Origin: Sphingomonas sp. So64.6b | Lineage (GTDB): Bacteria; Pseudomonadota; Alphaproteobacteria; Sphingomonadales; Sphingomonadaceae | Length of the DNA: 64,000 bases | Assembly (NCBI RefSeq): GCF_014171475.1 | Contig: NZ_CP048817.1 | Coordinates: 62,001 to 126,000 of the forward strand | Direction of reading: 5' to 3' | Shown: one piece after another, positions 40,434 through 49,776 of the stretch | Layout of the letters: each line of letters opens with the position of its first letter | Position numbering within the stretch: position 1 is the stretch's first letter | Notes under the pieces: generated by a model | The model's database searches: none | What the model saw: the letters and a program-made list of their open reading frames with translations, nothing else | Told to the model about the DNA's origin: nothing | Program-made: the position numbers and the translations under genes

Positions 40434-41636
40434 GTGGCAGGCAGGTCAGAATCTGCGCGGACGATCATCGAGATCGATCCGTTTGCCGAGGAAACGCTGT
40501 GCAACCCCGGCACTTTCGATCGCGCCGCGCTCGCGGCGGAGTCGGTCCTCTATCTTCCGCAATACGACCTGTGGGCGCTCGCCCGACACGATCTGGTCAA
40601 GTCCGCGTTCGCCGATTGGCGCCGTTTTTCTTCGGCATCGGGAACCGGGCTGACCAACATCGGGAAGGCCGCCGTCTGGCGTCGCCCAAGCCTGATCCTG
40701 GAAAACGATCCGCCCGATCACGGGCGTTATCGCAAGATCATGGCAAGCGTACTGACCGGCGAGACGCTGACGCGTATTCGCGCGCAGTTTGCGGAAACTG
40801 CCGACGCACTGGCTGCGGCGCTTGTCGCGCAGGGCGAATTCGACGCCGCCAAGGATTATGCCCAGATCTTTCCCTTCATCGTGGTGCCAACGATGTTAGG
40901 GCTGCCGGAGGAGCACCGCGAGGCGATGCTCACCTATTCCGAGCTTAACTTCAACGCGATGGGTCCCGACAACCTCCTTCTAAAACAATCGCGCGAAAAG
41001 GCTGCGCCGATCATGGAAGTCGTGGTTGAGCATTGCCGTCGCGAGCGGCTGTCCGACGATGGCCTGGGCGCCCGGATTTACGCGGCCTGTGCCCAGGCGG
41101 GTATCGACGAAGACGATGCCGCCGTGCTGGTCCGCACCTTTTTTTCGGCCAGCATGGACACGACGATGAATGGCATCGGCTTCGCGATCCAGTCGCTGGC
41201 GCAACACCCTGAGCAATGGGCGCTGGTCCGCCGGGATCTTTCACTGGTCAAGGCAGCATTCGACGAGAGCCTGCGGCACCGATCGCCCAGTCCCTATATC
41301 GGTCGCACCACCACCTGCGATGTCGAGATCGAAGGCGTGACGATCCCGGCCGAGAGCAAGGTGTTGCTACTGGTCGGCGCCGCAAACCGGGATCCGCGTC
41401 GTTTCGATGATCCGGACCGCTTCGACCTGCGTCGTAACTCGGCCGGTCATGTTGCCTTCGGCGTCGGCATCCATGCCTGCATCGGCCAGATGGTCGCCAA
41501 GCTTGAGGCGGAGATGGCGCTGGAGGCGCTTGCTCGTCACGCCGCCACGATCGTGCCGGCTGGCGAGCCGCGCTATCAGATGAACAACTGGCTGCGCGGC
41601 CTGTCGTCGCTGCCGATCCGGGCGACGGCGGCATGA
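40434..41636 (+). CDS. Cytochrome P450, CYP199-like
   Basis: 400 residues from the GTG at 40434, which has GGAGAGG (40422-40428) five bases upstream; the earlier in-frame GTG at 40413 has none. Heme-binding FGVGIHACIG with Cys349, ExxR as ESLR, I-helix FFSASMDTT (acid and Thr present, the usual Gly replaced by Ser). The stretch VGAANRDPRRFDDPDRFDL and GHVAFGVGIHAC closely follows CYP199A enzymes, which oxidise para-substituted benzoates, including O-demethylation. No ferredoxin or reductase partner is in the window. First gene of the accessory operon. Confidence 0.88.
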   Translation: MAGRSESARTIIEIDPFAEETLCNPGTFDRAALAAESVLYLPQYDLWALARHDLVKSAFADWRRFSSASGTGLTNIGKAAVWRRPSLILENDPPDHGRYRKIMASVLTGETLTRIRAQFAETADALAAALVAQGEFDAAKDYAQIFPFIVVPTMLGLPEEHREAMLTYSELNFNAMGPDNLLLKQSREKAAPIMEVVVEHCRRERLSDDGLGARIYAACAQAGIDEDDAAVLVRTFFSASMDTTMNGIGFAIQSLAQHPEQWALVRRDLSLVKAAFDESLRHRSPSPYIGRTTTCDVEIEGVTIPAESKVLLLVGAANRDPRRFDDPDRFDLRRNSAGHVAFGVGIHACIGQMVAKLEAEMALEALARHAATIVPAGEPRYQMNNWLRGLSSLPIRATAA

Positions 41637-42964
41637 CCGCTGTCGGCAATGACGCACTGCCGCCAGAGGCGCCCAGCTCCCCACGGTTCGCCTATGGTCC
41701 GGTGCGGGCATGGGCGGTGGTGGTGGTATTGTTATTTGCCTATGCCGTCTCGTTGATCGATCGCCAGGTCCTCAGCCTGCTGGTACAGCCGATCAAGGCG
41801 AGCCTGGCGATTTCCGACACGCAGGTCAGCTTGTTACACGGCCTGGCATTCGCAATCTTCTACACGATGTTCGGCATCCTGATCGGCCGGGCGGTCGATA
41901 CATATAACCGGCGTAACATCATCGTCGCGGGGATGACATTGTGGTGCATGGCGACCGTCGCCTGCGGCATATCGAGCAGCTTTGCAGGGCTGTTCATCGC
42001 GCGCATGTTCGTGGGCGTCGGCGAAGCGACACTGTCGCCCGCCGCCTTCTCGATGATCGCGGACTATTTTCCGCCCGAACGGCGTGCGCGTGCGATGAGC
42101 GTCTTTTCGACCGGCGTGTTCGTCGGATCGGGACTTGCGCTGATCCTGGGCGGTGTCGCGATCGAGGCGACCGAGCGTTACGCCGGCACCAGCGTACCGC
42201 TGATCGGGCAGGTCGAGGGCTGGCAGCTCGCCTTCTTCGCGGTCGGCGCGCCGGGGCTGCTGATAGCCGCCTTGATCGCGCTGGTGCGCGAGCCTGCCCG
42301 CATGGAAGTGAGCGCCGAGGGTGCGGGCGTTGCCGACAGCCTGGCATTCTTCCGCCGGAACGGTGCGGCGCTTGGCACGATGATGCTGGCGTTCGGCGCA
42401 AATGGCCTGATCAATTTCAGTCTCTCAGGTTGGGCGCCGACGTATTTCATCCGGGTATATGGCTGGTCGGCGGGCCAGATCGGTGCGATCTATGGCACGC
42501 TGCTGCTCGTCTGCGGAACGTCGGGGATCATGCTTGGCGGCTGGATCGCCGATCGCCTTGTCCTGCGCATGGGCCCGCGGGGCGCTCTCGTTACGATGCG
42601 CTGGTCGGCGCTGTTGATGATTCCGTCGCTCGCGGCATTTGGCTTCGTGTCGACACCGCTCACCGCGTTGATCGCGCTCGGCTGGTCGTGCTTCGTGCTG
42701 GGTCTGCCCACCGGACTGGCGCCGGTCGCGCTCTACTCGATCACCCCCAACCAGTTTCGGGGCCAGGTGACTGCCTGCTATCTGTTCGCGGTGACGATGA
42801 TCGGCATGACGCTCGGCTCGACCCTGATCGCTCTGTGTACCGATTATCTTTTCCGCGACGAGACCGCAGTTGGTCGATCGCTCGCGCTCGTGGCCAGTTG
42901 TGCTGCCGCCGTGAGCTTCGTCAGCCTGACGATTTCACAGCGGATCCAGGATCGCGCATCATGA
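41633..42964 (+). CDS. MFS transporter, spinster-like
   Basis: 443 residues with 12 hydrophobic segments. It begins before TM1 (AWAVVVVLLFAYAVSLIDRQVLSLL) and has the A motif in the form GRAVDTYNRRN and RMFVGVGEATLSPAAFSMIADYFPPERRARA. The class includes transporters often found with aromatic catabolic genes in sphingomonads. The ATG at 41633 overlaps the P450 stop (ATGA). Likely carries the P450 substrate or a product across the inner membrane (inference). Confidence 0.88.
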   Translation: MTAVGNDALPPEAPSSPRFAYGPVRAWAVVVVLLFAYAVSLIDRQVLSLLVQPIKASLAISDTQVSLLHGLAFAIFYTMFGILIGRAVDTYNRRNIIVAGMTLWCMATVACGISSSFAGLFIARMFVGVGEATLSPAAFSMIADYFPPERRARAMSVFSTGVFVGSGLALILGGVAIEATERYAGTSVPLIGQVEGWQLAFFAVGAPGLLIAALIALVREPARMEVSAEGAGVADSLAFFRRNGAALGTMMLAFGANGLINFSLSGWAPTYFIRVYGWSAGQIGAIYGTLLLVCGTSGIMLGGWIADRLVLRMGPRGALVTMRWSALLMIPSLAAFGFVSTPLTALIALGWSCFVLGLPTGLAPVALYSITPNQFRGQVTACYLFAVTMIGMTLGSTLIALCTDYLFRDETAVGRSLALVASCAAAVSFVSLTISQRIQDRAS

Positions 42965-44679
42965 AGAGGCTCATCAACGCGGCGTCGGACGTGACGGTGG
43001 ACATGCTCGCGGGCATCGCTTTGGCCGACCGACGCGTGCTTATCATGCCTGAATATAACGTCATCGTACGTGCGGACTATGCCACCTATTGCGACATCGG
43101 CCGGGTGGCGCTGGTCTCGGGCGGCGGTTCGGGGCACGAACCTGCGCATGCCGGTTATGTCGGCGCGGGCATGCTGACGGCGGCGGTCGCAGGCGAAGTC
43201 TTCACTTCGCCCAGCGTCGACGCGGTGCTTGTCGCAATTCGGCTGGTCACTGGGCCGGCCGGATGCCTGCTGATCGTCAAGAACTACACCGGCGACCGGC
43301 TGAATTTCGGATTGGCGGCGGCGCTGGCGCGGGCGGAAGGGCTGAAGGTCGCGGTTGTCCTCGTCGACGACGACGTTGCCCTTGCAGCTGGCAAGAGCCG
43401 CGCCGGAGCACGCGGTCTCGCCGGCACGATGCTGGTGCACAAGGTCGCCGGCGCCGCTGCCGAAGCCGGCGCAACGCTCGAAGCGTTGCAAATCGAATTG
43501 GAACGGCTCGTACCCAATATCGGTACGATGGGAGTCGGACTCTCGGCTTGCACCGTACCGGTCAATGGCACCCCCAGCTTCGTATTGGCCGATGACGAAA
43601 TCGAATATGGGCTGGGCATCCACGGCGAGCCAGGCGCGAGCCGCGAGCCGCCCGCGGCGGCCGAAGCGATCGCGCGACGTCTGATCGACACGATCGCGGA
43701 GCGCAAGTCGATCAAAGCAGGTGCGCGGGTGGTACTCATGATCAATGGCCTAGGCGGCACGCCGCCTGCCGAGCTCTCGATCGTCGCGGGATCAGCGATC
43801 CAGATATGCCGCGAGCGTGGCTTCATCGTCGACCGCGTCATGGTCGGTTCATTCCTGACGGCGCTCGAAATGGCAGGCTGTTCGATCACCCTGGCCATCG
43901 CGTCCGAGCAGATGCTCGATCGACTGGATGCGCCAACCGACGCGCCGGCTTGGTCCACGCCGCTGACACCGGCTTCGAAGCTTCAGCTGCTTGCCGCCCC
44001 CGTCACCGCACCGGCTCTTGTGTCGACGGGCGGCCCCCTCGCCAGCCCCGCCATGCAAGTGCGGCTACGCGCCGCCGTTCAGGCGTCGGCCGACGCTCTG
44101 ATTGCGGCGGAACCGGTGCTGACGGAACTCGACAGCAAGGTCGGCGACGGCGATCTCGGCATCAGCATGGCGCGGGGCGCGCGCGCCGTTCTACATGAAC
44201 TCGACGCGCTCGATCCGGCACACCCGGCTGTCATGCTCGAGCAGATATCGGCCATTCTACGACGCAGCGTCGGGGGCACGTCCGGTCCACTCTATGCGGC
44301 ATTGACGCTGGCAGTCGCGATCAGCCTGCGTGAAGAGGGCGGTATTTTGGCGCTCGCTGATTGGGCCCGCGCGCTTGCCGCCGGGTGCCAGGCGATCACG
44401 GATCTGGGCGGCGCCAAACACGGCGACCGCACGATGCTCGATGCCCTTGTTCCGGCGACCGAGGCGCTGGTCAAGGACGCGCAGGGGGGCAGCAGCGCCG
44501 ATGATGCGCTGGCAAGGGCGGTGCATGCGGCGCGGGCCGGCGCCGACCGAACCGCCGCGCTCGATCCACGCTTCGGACGATCCAGCTACGTTGGTGATCG
44601 CGCGATCGGCCACGTCGATCCCGGCGCGGAAGCCGTCACCGTCTGGCTCGGCGCGCTGCCGAAATCCGATCCGCAATGA
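42961..44679 (+). CDS. Dihydroxyacetone kinase, DhaK-DhaL fusion (ATP type)
   Basis: 572 residues; the ATG at 42961 overlaps the MFS stop (ATGA). DhaK part (1-325): GGGSGHEPAHAGYVG, KNYTGDRLNFG and GLGIHGEPG with His221, which in the family covalently binds the substrate carbonyl. DhaL part (about 355-570): DSKVGDGDLGISMARG for Mg-ATP and GGTSGPLYAAL. Relatives phosphorylate dihydroxyacetone, glyceraldehyde or other short ketoses, and some cyclise FAD. It is unexpected in a P450/sulfatase operon, so the true substrate may be a C3 or C4 fragment of the imported compound. The frame is open upstream to 41941 but that is MFS shadow. Confidence 0.9.
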   Translation: MKRLINAASDVTVDMLAGIALADRRVLIMPEYNVIVRADYATYCDIGRVALVSGGGSGHEPAHAGYVGAGMLTAAVAGEVFTSPSVDAVLVAIRLVTGPAGCLLIVKNYTGDRLNFGLAAALARAEGLKVAVVLVDDDVALAAGKSRAGARGLAGTMLVHKVAGAAAEAGATLEALQIELERLVPNIGTMGVGLSACTVPVNGTPSFVLADDEIEYGLGIHGEPGASREPPAAAEAIARRLIDTIAERKSIKAGARVVLMINGLGGTPPAELSIVAGSAIQICRERGFIVDRVMVGSFLTALEMAGCSITLAIASEQMLDRLDAPTDAPAWSTPLTPASKLQLLAAPVTAPALVSTGGPLASPAMQVRLRAAVQASADALIAAEPVLTELDSKVGDGDLGISMARGARAVLHELDALDPAHPAVMLEQISAILRRSVGGTSGPLYAALTLAVAISLREEGGILALADWARALAAGCQAITDLGGAKHGDRTMLDALVPATEALVKDAQGGSSADDALARAVHAARAGADRTAALDPRFGRSSYVGDRAIGHVDPGAEAVTVWLGALPKSDPQ

Positions 44680-44711
44680 CACATAAGATAATAAATCGAG
44701 GAGGGACAATC

Positions 44712-47186
44712 ATGACAACCACCACTCGCAAGCATGGTTTGCTGTTCGGCGCTTCGACTGCGGCTCTGTTGATGGCCACGGCCGCACATGGGCAGACGAT
44801 TAACGGCCACCCCCAGCCCCAGTCGCCGTCTGCCGACGCGGTGACGCCTGAACAATCGGCACCCGCTGTTCCCGATAAGACATCGCCTGCGTCTGCCGCG
44901 CCCGACACAGGCTCAGAATCGCAGTCCACACCCCCCGGCGACGCGGTCAGCACCGGCGACATCGTCGTGACGGCGCAGTTTCGTACCCAACGCCTTCAAG
45001 ACACCCCGTTGGCCATCACTGCGCTGAACGGCGCATTGCTTGAGTCCAAGGGCGCGAGCAACATTCTCGACGTCGCCAATGCCGCGCCGAACGTGACGAT
45101 GCGTCAGGCCGGCGGTGCTAACGGCGGTGCTGCGCAGGTCTTCATTCGCGGCGTCGGCCAGGCAGATTCGCAATTCGCGTTCGAGCCGGGCGTCGGCATG
45201 TACGTCGACGACGTCTATTACGGCACCGTTTTCGGCTCTATTTTCGACCTGCTCGACCTCGATCGGGTCGAAGTGCTGCGGGGACCGCAGGGCACGCTGT
45301 CGGGCCGCAATTCGATCGGTGGCGCGGTCAAGCTGTTTTCCAAGAAGCCCGAGAGCGGCAACAGCGGCTATGTCGAGGCCGCCTATGGCCGCTTCAACCG
45401 CCTCGAACTGAAGGGCGCCGCCAATTTCGAGCTGATTCCCGACAAACTGATGGTGCGCGTGTCCGGCGTGGCGAAGCGCTCCGACGGCTACTTCAAACGC
45501 TTCGACTATGGCTGTCTCAATCCGAACAGCGGCGTACAATCGTCCGCGTCGGGCAATTGCCAGACCGGCGAGGAAGGCGGCCGCAACTTTCAGGCGGGCC
45601 GCCTGGCGCTGCGCATTATACCCAGCGATAACGTCGAGGTGAATCTGATCGGCACGATCACGTCCGATGATTCCCAGGTCGCGCCGCAGAAGTTGCGGGA
45701 CATCACTACGCGCGCGAACATTCCCGCCGGGATCGATCCGCGCATTTTCATCCCAGGCGCGGAGGATCGGTTCAGCTACGCTACCTACATAAGCCCGGCG
45801 TTCACCGATCCGGCGCGCTTCAACGGCATCCCCGGAGCGGGCGCGCACCCGGCGGTAGCTCTTCAGCCCAACATGCGCCTGCGTGCGAAGATGATTTCCG
45901 GTGCGATCGACTGGGACCTGTCCGATGATCTGACGCTTACCTCGATCACCGCATACCAGCATTATACCGGCAGCAACGCGACGGACATCGACCTGACGCC
46001 GTATGGGCTGAACACCGTATTGTCGACGTATCGCTATAACCAGTTCACTCAGGAATTGCGCCTGGGCGGATCGCTGCTCGACAAGTTTCTGGATTATACG
46101 ATCGGCGCCTATTATTTTAAGTCGGTCGGTCGGTTCGAGGGGGCCAATTACAATCTTCCCGGATTGGCAAACGAGAATATATACGCCTCCAACGACCGTA
46201 TCCCTTCCGAGAGCAAGTCGGTGTTTGCCCATGTTACGGCAAACATCACCGATCGACTCTCGCTGATCGGCGGACTTCGCTATACGAAGGATCGCAAGGA
46301 CTATAGTTTTGGTCGCCTGAACCCGTTCTTCCCCAATCTGCCATCCTACACCTCGGCAGGCCAGATCAACGGAGTCACGGGCAGTTATCGCGGGAACAGC
46401 GTCGATTACCGCGCCAATCTGCAATATCGATGGTCGGATCAGTTGATGACCTATGTCCAGTTCTCCACTGGCTATCGCGCGGGCGGCGTCAATCCGCGTC
46501 CTTATGTCCTGGATCAGGCAGTGCCGTTCGATTCGGAGCGGTTGCAGGCGTACGAGGTGGGATTCAAGGCTGATCTGTTCGGTCGCGTGCTGCGACTGAA
46601 CGGCTCCCTCTTCATCAACGAGTACAGCGACATCCTGTTCAACAACCAGTCGCCGACCCTCACCAGCGTGCTGAATTCGACTCCGGTCAACGCCGGCGAT
46701 GCGCAGTTTCAGGGCGTTGAGCTGGAAGCCAATATCCGTCCGCTCGACGGGCTTCTGATCGATGCCTCGGGCAGCTATCTCGGCTTCGACTTCAAACGCA
46801 TCGGTGCCGCCGGGGCGACGATAACCGGAATTTCGCTGGATAATCGAGCGCCGTTCGCGCCCGAATGGAAGGGCAATCTCGGGATGCAGTACGAGATTGT
46901 GACGAACGGCAAGGGCTCGGTCACGCCACGCTTCGACATCTCCTATCAATCGTCTTTCTTCCCGCAGGTCGACAACGACCCGCGCGCACGGGTGAAGGGA
47001 TACGCGCTCGTCAACACGCGTCTCACGTGGATGAACGATGATCGCGATCTGCAGGTCGCTCTCACGATTTCGAACCTGCTGGACAAATATTACGACATCA
47101 GTGCGCTGAAATATCCGATCGGCGTCGTGTCCGCGACACCGGCACCACCGCGCGAATGGCGTCTTAGCGTTCGCAAAAGTTTCTGA
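44712..47186 (+). CDS. TonB-dependent receptor
   Basis: 824 residues from the ATG at 44712, GAGGAGGGAC upstream. Signal peptide (GLLFGASTAALLMATAAHGQ), a Pro/Ser/Gln-rich linker (to about 80), TonB-box-like DIVVTAQFRTQRLQDTPLAI, plug with FIRGVGQADSQFAFEPGVGMYVDDVYYG and LRGPQGTLSGRNSIGGAV, and a barrel ending in RKSF. Outer-membrane uptake of the cluster's substrate is the likely role. It lies between the kinase and sulfatase genes on the same strand, gaps 32 and 53 bases. Confidence 0.92.
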   Translation: MTTTTRKHGLLFGASTAALLMATAAHGQTINGHPQPQSPSADAVTPEQSAPAVPDKTSPASAAPDTGSESQSTPPGDAVSTGDIVVTAQFRTQRLQDTPLAITALNGALLESKGASNILDVANAAPNVTMRQAGGANGGAAQVFIRGVGQADSQFAFEPGVGMYVDDVYYGTVFGSIFDLLDLDRVEVLRGPQGTLSGRNSIGGAVKLFSKKPESGNSGYVEAAYGRFNRLELKGAANFELIPDKLMVRVSGVAKRSDGYFKRFDYGCLNPNSGVQSSASGNCQTGEEGGRNFQAGRLALRIIPSDNVEVNLIGTITSDDSQVAPQKLRDITTRANIPAGIDPRIFIPGAEDRFSYATYISPAFTDPARFNGIPGAGAHPAVALQPNMRLRAKMISGAIDWDLSDDLTLTSITAYQHYTGSNATDIDLTPYGLNTVLSTYRYNQFTQELRLGGSLLDKFLDYTIGAYYFKSVGRFEGANYNLPGLANENIYASNDRIPSESKSVFAHVTANITDRLSLIGGLRYTKDRKDYSFGRLNPFFPNLPSYTSAGQINGVTGSYRGNSVDYRANLQYRWSDQLMTYVQFSTGYRAGGVNPRPYVLDQAVPFDSERLQAYEVGFKADLFGRVLRLNGSLFINEYSDILFNNQSPTLTSVLNSTPVNAGDAQFQGVELEANIRPLDGLLIDASGSYLGFDFKRIGAAGATITGISLDNRAPFAPEWKGNLGMQYEIVTNGKGSVTPRFDISYQSSFFPQVDNDPRARVKGYALVNTRLTWMNDDRDLQVALTISNLLDKYYDISALKYPIGVVSATPAPPREWRLSVRKSF

Positions 47187-47239
47187 ACCACCACCGGCGG
47201 GTTCCGACCGAGCCGCCATCCCTTGCATCAAGGAGAGCC

Positions 47240-49549
47240 GTGTTGAATCGCCAGTTCCTTCGCCGCGCCGCCAAGGTTTCGAGCATAGCCATCGCGGCCA
47301 TGATGTCGCTCAACGCGGGGATTGTGCCGGTGATCGCGCAGACCCAGTCCGTCGGCGCTTATCCGGAACGGCCGAAAGCCCCGAAGGGCGCGCCGAACAT
47401 TATCGTCATCATGACCGACGATGTCGGCTTCGCTGCCAGCAGCACTTTCGGCGGACCGGTGCCGACGCCGGTTTTCGACGCGCTGGCGGACAAGGGCGCG
47501 CGCTATAACCGGTTCAACACCACGGCCATGTGCTCGCCCACCCGCGCTGCGCTGCTCACGGGGCGCAACCCTCACGAAGTGGGCTTCGGCGTCATCAGCG
47601 AAGAAGCGGCACCCGCCCCAGGCTATAATTCGGTCATTCCGCGTTCGGCGGCAACGTTTGCCGAAGTGCTCGGCATGAACGGCTATAACACGGCGATGTT
47701 TGGCAAGCATCACAACGCGCCGCTATGGGAGGACACGCCCGTCGGCCCGTTTGATCATTGGCCTACCGGGCTTGGCTTTGACTATTTTTACGGCTTCCTC
47801 GGCGGTGCGACCAACCAGTTCGCACCCGCGCTCTATGAGAATCGAGAGTGGAGGGAGGCACCGCAGGACGATCCGAACTACATCCTGGATCGTGATCTGG
47901 CCGACCACGCCATAAAGTGGATGAATACTCAGCGTAGCGTGAGTCCCGATGCGCCGTTCCTGATCTATTACGCGCCCGGTTCCGCGCACTCGCCCCATCA
48001 GGCACCGCCTGACTGGATCGCCCGCTTCAAGGGTCATTTCGATCAGGGGTGGGACAAGGTTCGCGACGCAAGCTTTGCACGCCAGAAAAAGACCGGCGTC
48101 ATCCCCTCGACCGCTGCCCTGACGCCGCGCCCGCCCGTGATCCCCGCCTGGGACTCACTGACCCCGGACGCAAAGCGCGTGGAGGCCCGCATGATGGAAA
48201 TCTATGCCGCGCAACTCGCCTTCGCCGACGATCAAATCGGTCGTTTGATCCAGGCGGTGAAGGACAATGGCGACTTCGACAACACGCTGATCGTCTTCAT
48301 TCAGGGCGACAACGGCGCCAGCATGGAGGGGTCCCCGATCGGAACGATGGACGAGATCGCCCGCGGCAAGAACGCAATGCCCGACACGCTGCAGGATCAA
48401 CTTGCCAGGATCGACGACTTTGGAACGAAGCACTCATGGAACAATTACGGGATCGGCTGGGCGTGGGCGATGAACACGCCCTTTCAATGGGGCAAAGCGA
48501 TTGCCTCGCACCTGGGCGGCGTGCGCAACGGTATGGTCGTGAGCTGGCCGAGGGGGCTTCAGAAGCCGGGACAGATGCGGACCCAATTCACGAACGTGAC
48601 CGACATCGCGCCAACACTCTACGAGGCGGCGGGCATCGCCATTCCCGAATCCGTTCATGGGGTGAAGCAGATGCCGCTGGCGGGCACCAGTTTGGCGTAT
48701 ACTTTCCGACAGCCGAACGCCGCCAGCCGGGACGAAGAACAATATTGGGAACTGCGGGAAAATATCGCCTTCTACGAGAAAGGTTGGCTCGCCGCGACGA
48801 CGCCCCGGGTGATGCCGTGGGATAAGGAGGCGCCTCCAGCAAGCGGCACGCCCGTCGAGTGGCAGCTCTACGACCTGAACAGCGACTTCAGTCAGTCGCG
48901 CGACCTCGCCGCGAAAAACCCGGCCAAACTTGCCGAATTGAAGCAGGCTTATGCGGCGGTCGCGGCGCGCAATCAGGTTGGCTTGCCCGCCGGGGTGTCG
49001 GCGGCGGCGGCGCGTCCGTTTCTTTCCAACGGGCAGACCCGCTTCGTATACCGAAACAGCGACCAGCGTCTGTCGCGGTACAGCTTTGCCAATATCATGA
49101 ACCGATCGTGGCAGGTGACAGCCGACATCGTCGTTCCCGAAACCGGCGGCGACGGTGCCCTGGTCGCGCAAGGCAGTCGGCTGGGCGGCTGGGGGTTACT
49201 TATGATGAACGGGCGACCCGCCTTCCTGTACAACGCCTCGATCCTCGACCGTGACAAGACGCGCATCACCGGCGGCGACGTGCTGAAGCCGGGCGCACAC
49301 AAGATCGTCGCTGATATCGTGTACGACGGCGGTGGTCGCGGAATGGGCGCAAGCGTTCGCATCCTGATCGACGGACGGGAAGTATCGCGCGGTCGCGTGC
49401 CCCGCACGATCGGCGCTCTTCTCGTCAGCGAAGGCGGTGCGTCGATCGGGCGCGATTACGGAACGACGCTGTCCGACGATTATGCCAGCCCGTTCGTTTA
49501 TCCCGGCACGATCGACAAGGTCGTGATCGATGTGGGGCCGACCCGCTGA
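47240..49549 (+). CDS. Arylsulfatase, formylglycine type, exported
   Basis: 769 residues from the GTG at 47240 (AGGAG at 47231; a TTG at 47243 is also possible). Signal peptide to about VIAQTQ. IVIMTDDVGF gives metal-binding Asp residues; MCSPTRAALLTGR holds Cys98, the residue turned to formylglycine; FGKHHNAP and GDNGAS supply Lys/His and further metal ligands. Beyond the catalytic domain lies a beta-rich C-terminal region (about 590-769). It frees sulfate from an aryl or alkyl sulfate ester in the periplasm. It needs a formylglycine-generating enzyme; only a fragment of one is seen nearby. Confidence 0.92.
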   Translation: MLNRQFLRRAAKVSSIAIAAMMSLNAGIVPVIAQTQSVGAYPERPKAPKGAPNIIVIMTDDVGFAASSTFGGPVPTPVFDALADKGARYNRFNTTAMCSPTRAALLTGRNPHEVGFGVISEEAAPAPGYNSVIPRSAATFAEVLGMNGYNTAMFGKHHNAPLWEDTPVGPFDHWPTGLGFDYFYGFLGGATNQFAPALYENREWREAPQDDPNYILDRDLADHAIKWMNTQRSVSPDAPFLIYYAPGSAHSPHQAPPDWIARFKGHFDQGWDKVRDASFARQKKTGVIPSTAALTPRPPVIPAWDSLTPDAKRVEARMMEIYAAQLAFADDQIGRLIQAVKDNGDFDNTLIVFIQGDNGASMEGSPIGTMDEIARGKNAMPDTLQDQLARIDDFGTKHSWNNYGIGWAWAMNTPFQWGKAIASHLGGVRNGMVVSWPRGLQKPGQMRTQFTNVTDIAPTLYEAAGIAIPESVHGVKQMPLAGTSLAYTFRQPNAASRDEEQYWELRENIAFYEKGWLAATTPRVMPWDKEAPPASGTPVEWQLYDLNSDFSQSRDLAAKNPAKLAELKQAYAAVAARNQVGLPAGVSAAAARPFLSNGQTRFVYRNSDQRLSRYSFANIMNRSWQVTADIVVPETGGDGALVAQGSRLGGWGLLMMNGRPAFLYNASILDRDKTRITGGDVLKPGAHKIVADIVYDGGGRGMGASVRILIDGREVSRGRVPRTIGALLVSEGGASIGRDYGTTLSDDYASPFVYPGTIDKVVIDVGPTR

Positions 49550-49776
49550 CAGCTGACACCACTCAGCTTGGGCGGCTGAGCGGGGTGCTTTGAAAGTCTG
49601 ACGATCGACGAGATGGCGTTCGAGATTGAAGTGGTAGTGGACGGTCGCATGGACGCTGACGAACCTCTGCAGCGTCTTCATTCGTCGAACGGGAGCATTG
49701 CTCGCTCGCGTCATCGGAACGGCAGGTGGCTGTTCCCGACCCTGTTGGCCCAGCGTCCACCTCCTGCTTCTCGGCG
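49550..49776 (-). mobile_element. Relic of IS6-family transposase, C-terminal part
   Basis: Minus-strand reading from 49776: RREAGGGRWANRVGNSHLPF, then an in-frame TGA (49713-49711), RERAMLPF, then after a one-base loss near 49676-49690 RRMKTLQRFVSVHATVHYHF, NLERHLVDRQTF and RSAAQAEWCQL. This matches the C-terminus of IS6-type DDE transposases (ENSHLPFRRRERAM...RRM..LQ.F...H...NHFN.ERHL). No inverted terminal repeat is visible and the N-terminal catalytic part is missing. One edge touches the sulfatase stop codon, the other the truncated epoxide hydrolase. Confidence 0.85.

Noticed and set aside
41941..42960. Upstream extension of the dihydroxyacetone kinase
   Set aside because: The frame is open through the MFS gene, but the added residues are shadow and the family starts at the ATG at 42961.
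44913..47231. 772-codon minus-strand ORF
   Set aside because: Antisense shadow of the TonB receptor; no domain recognisable.
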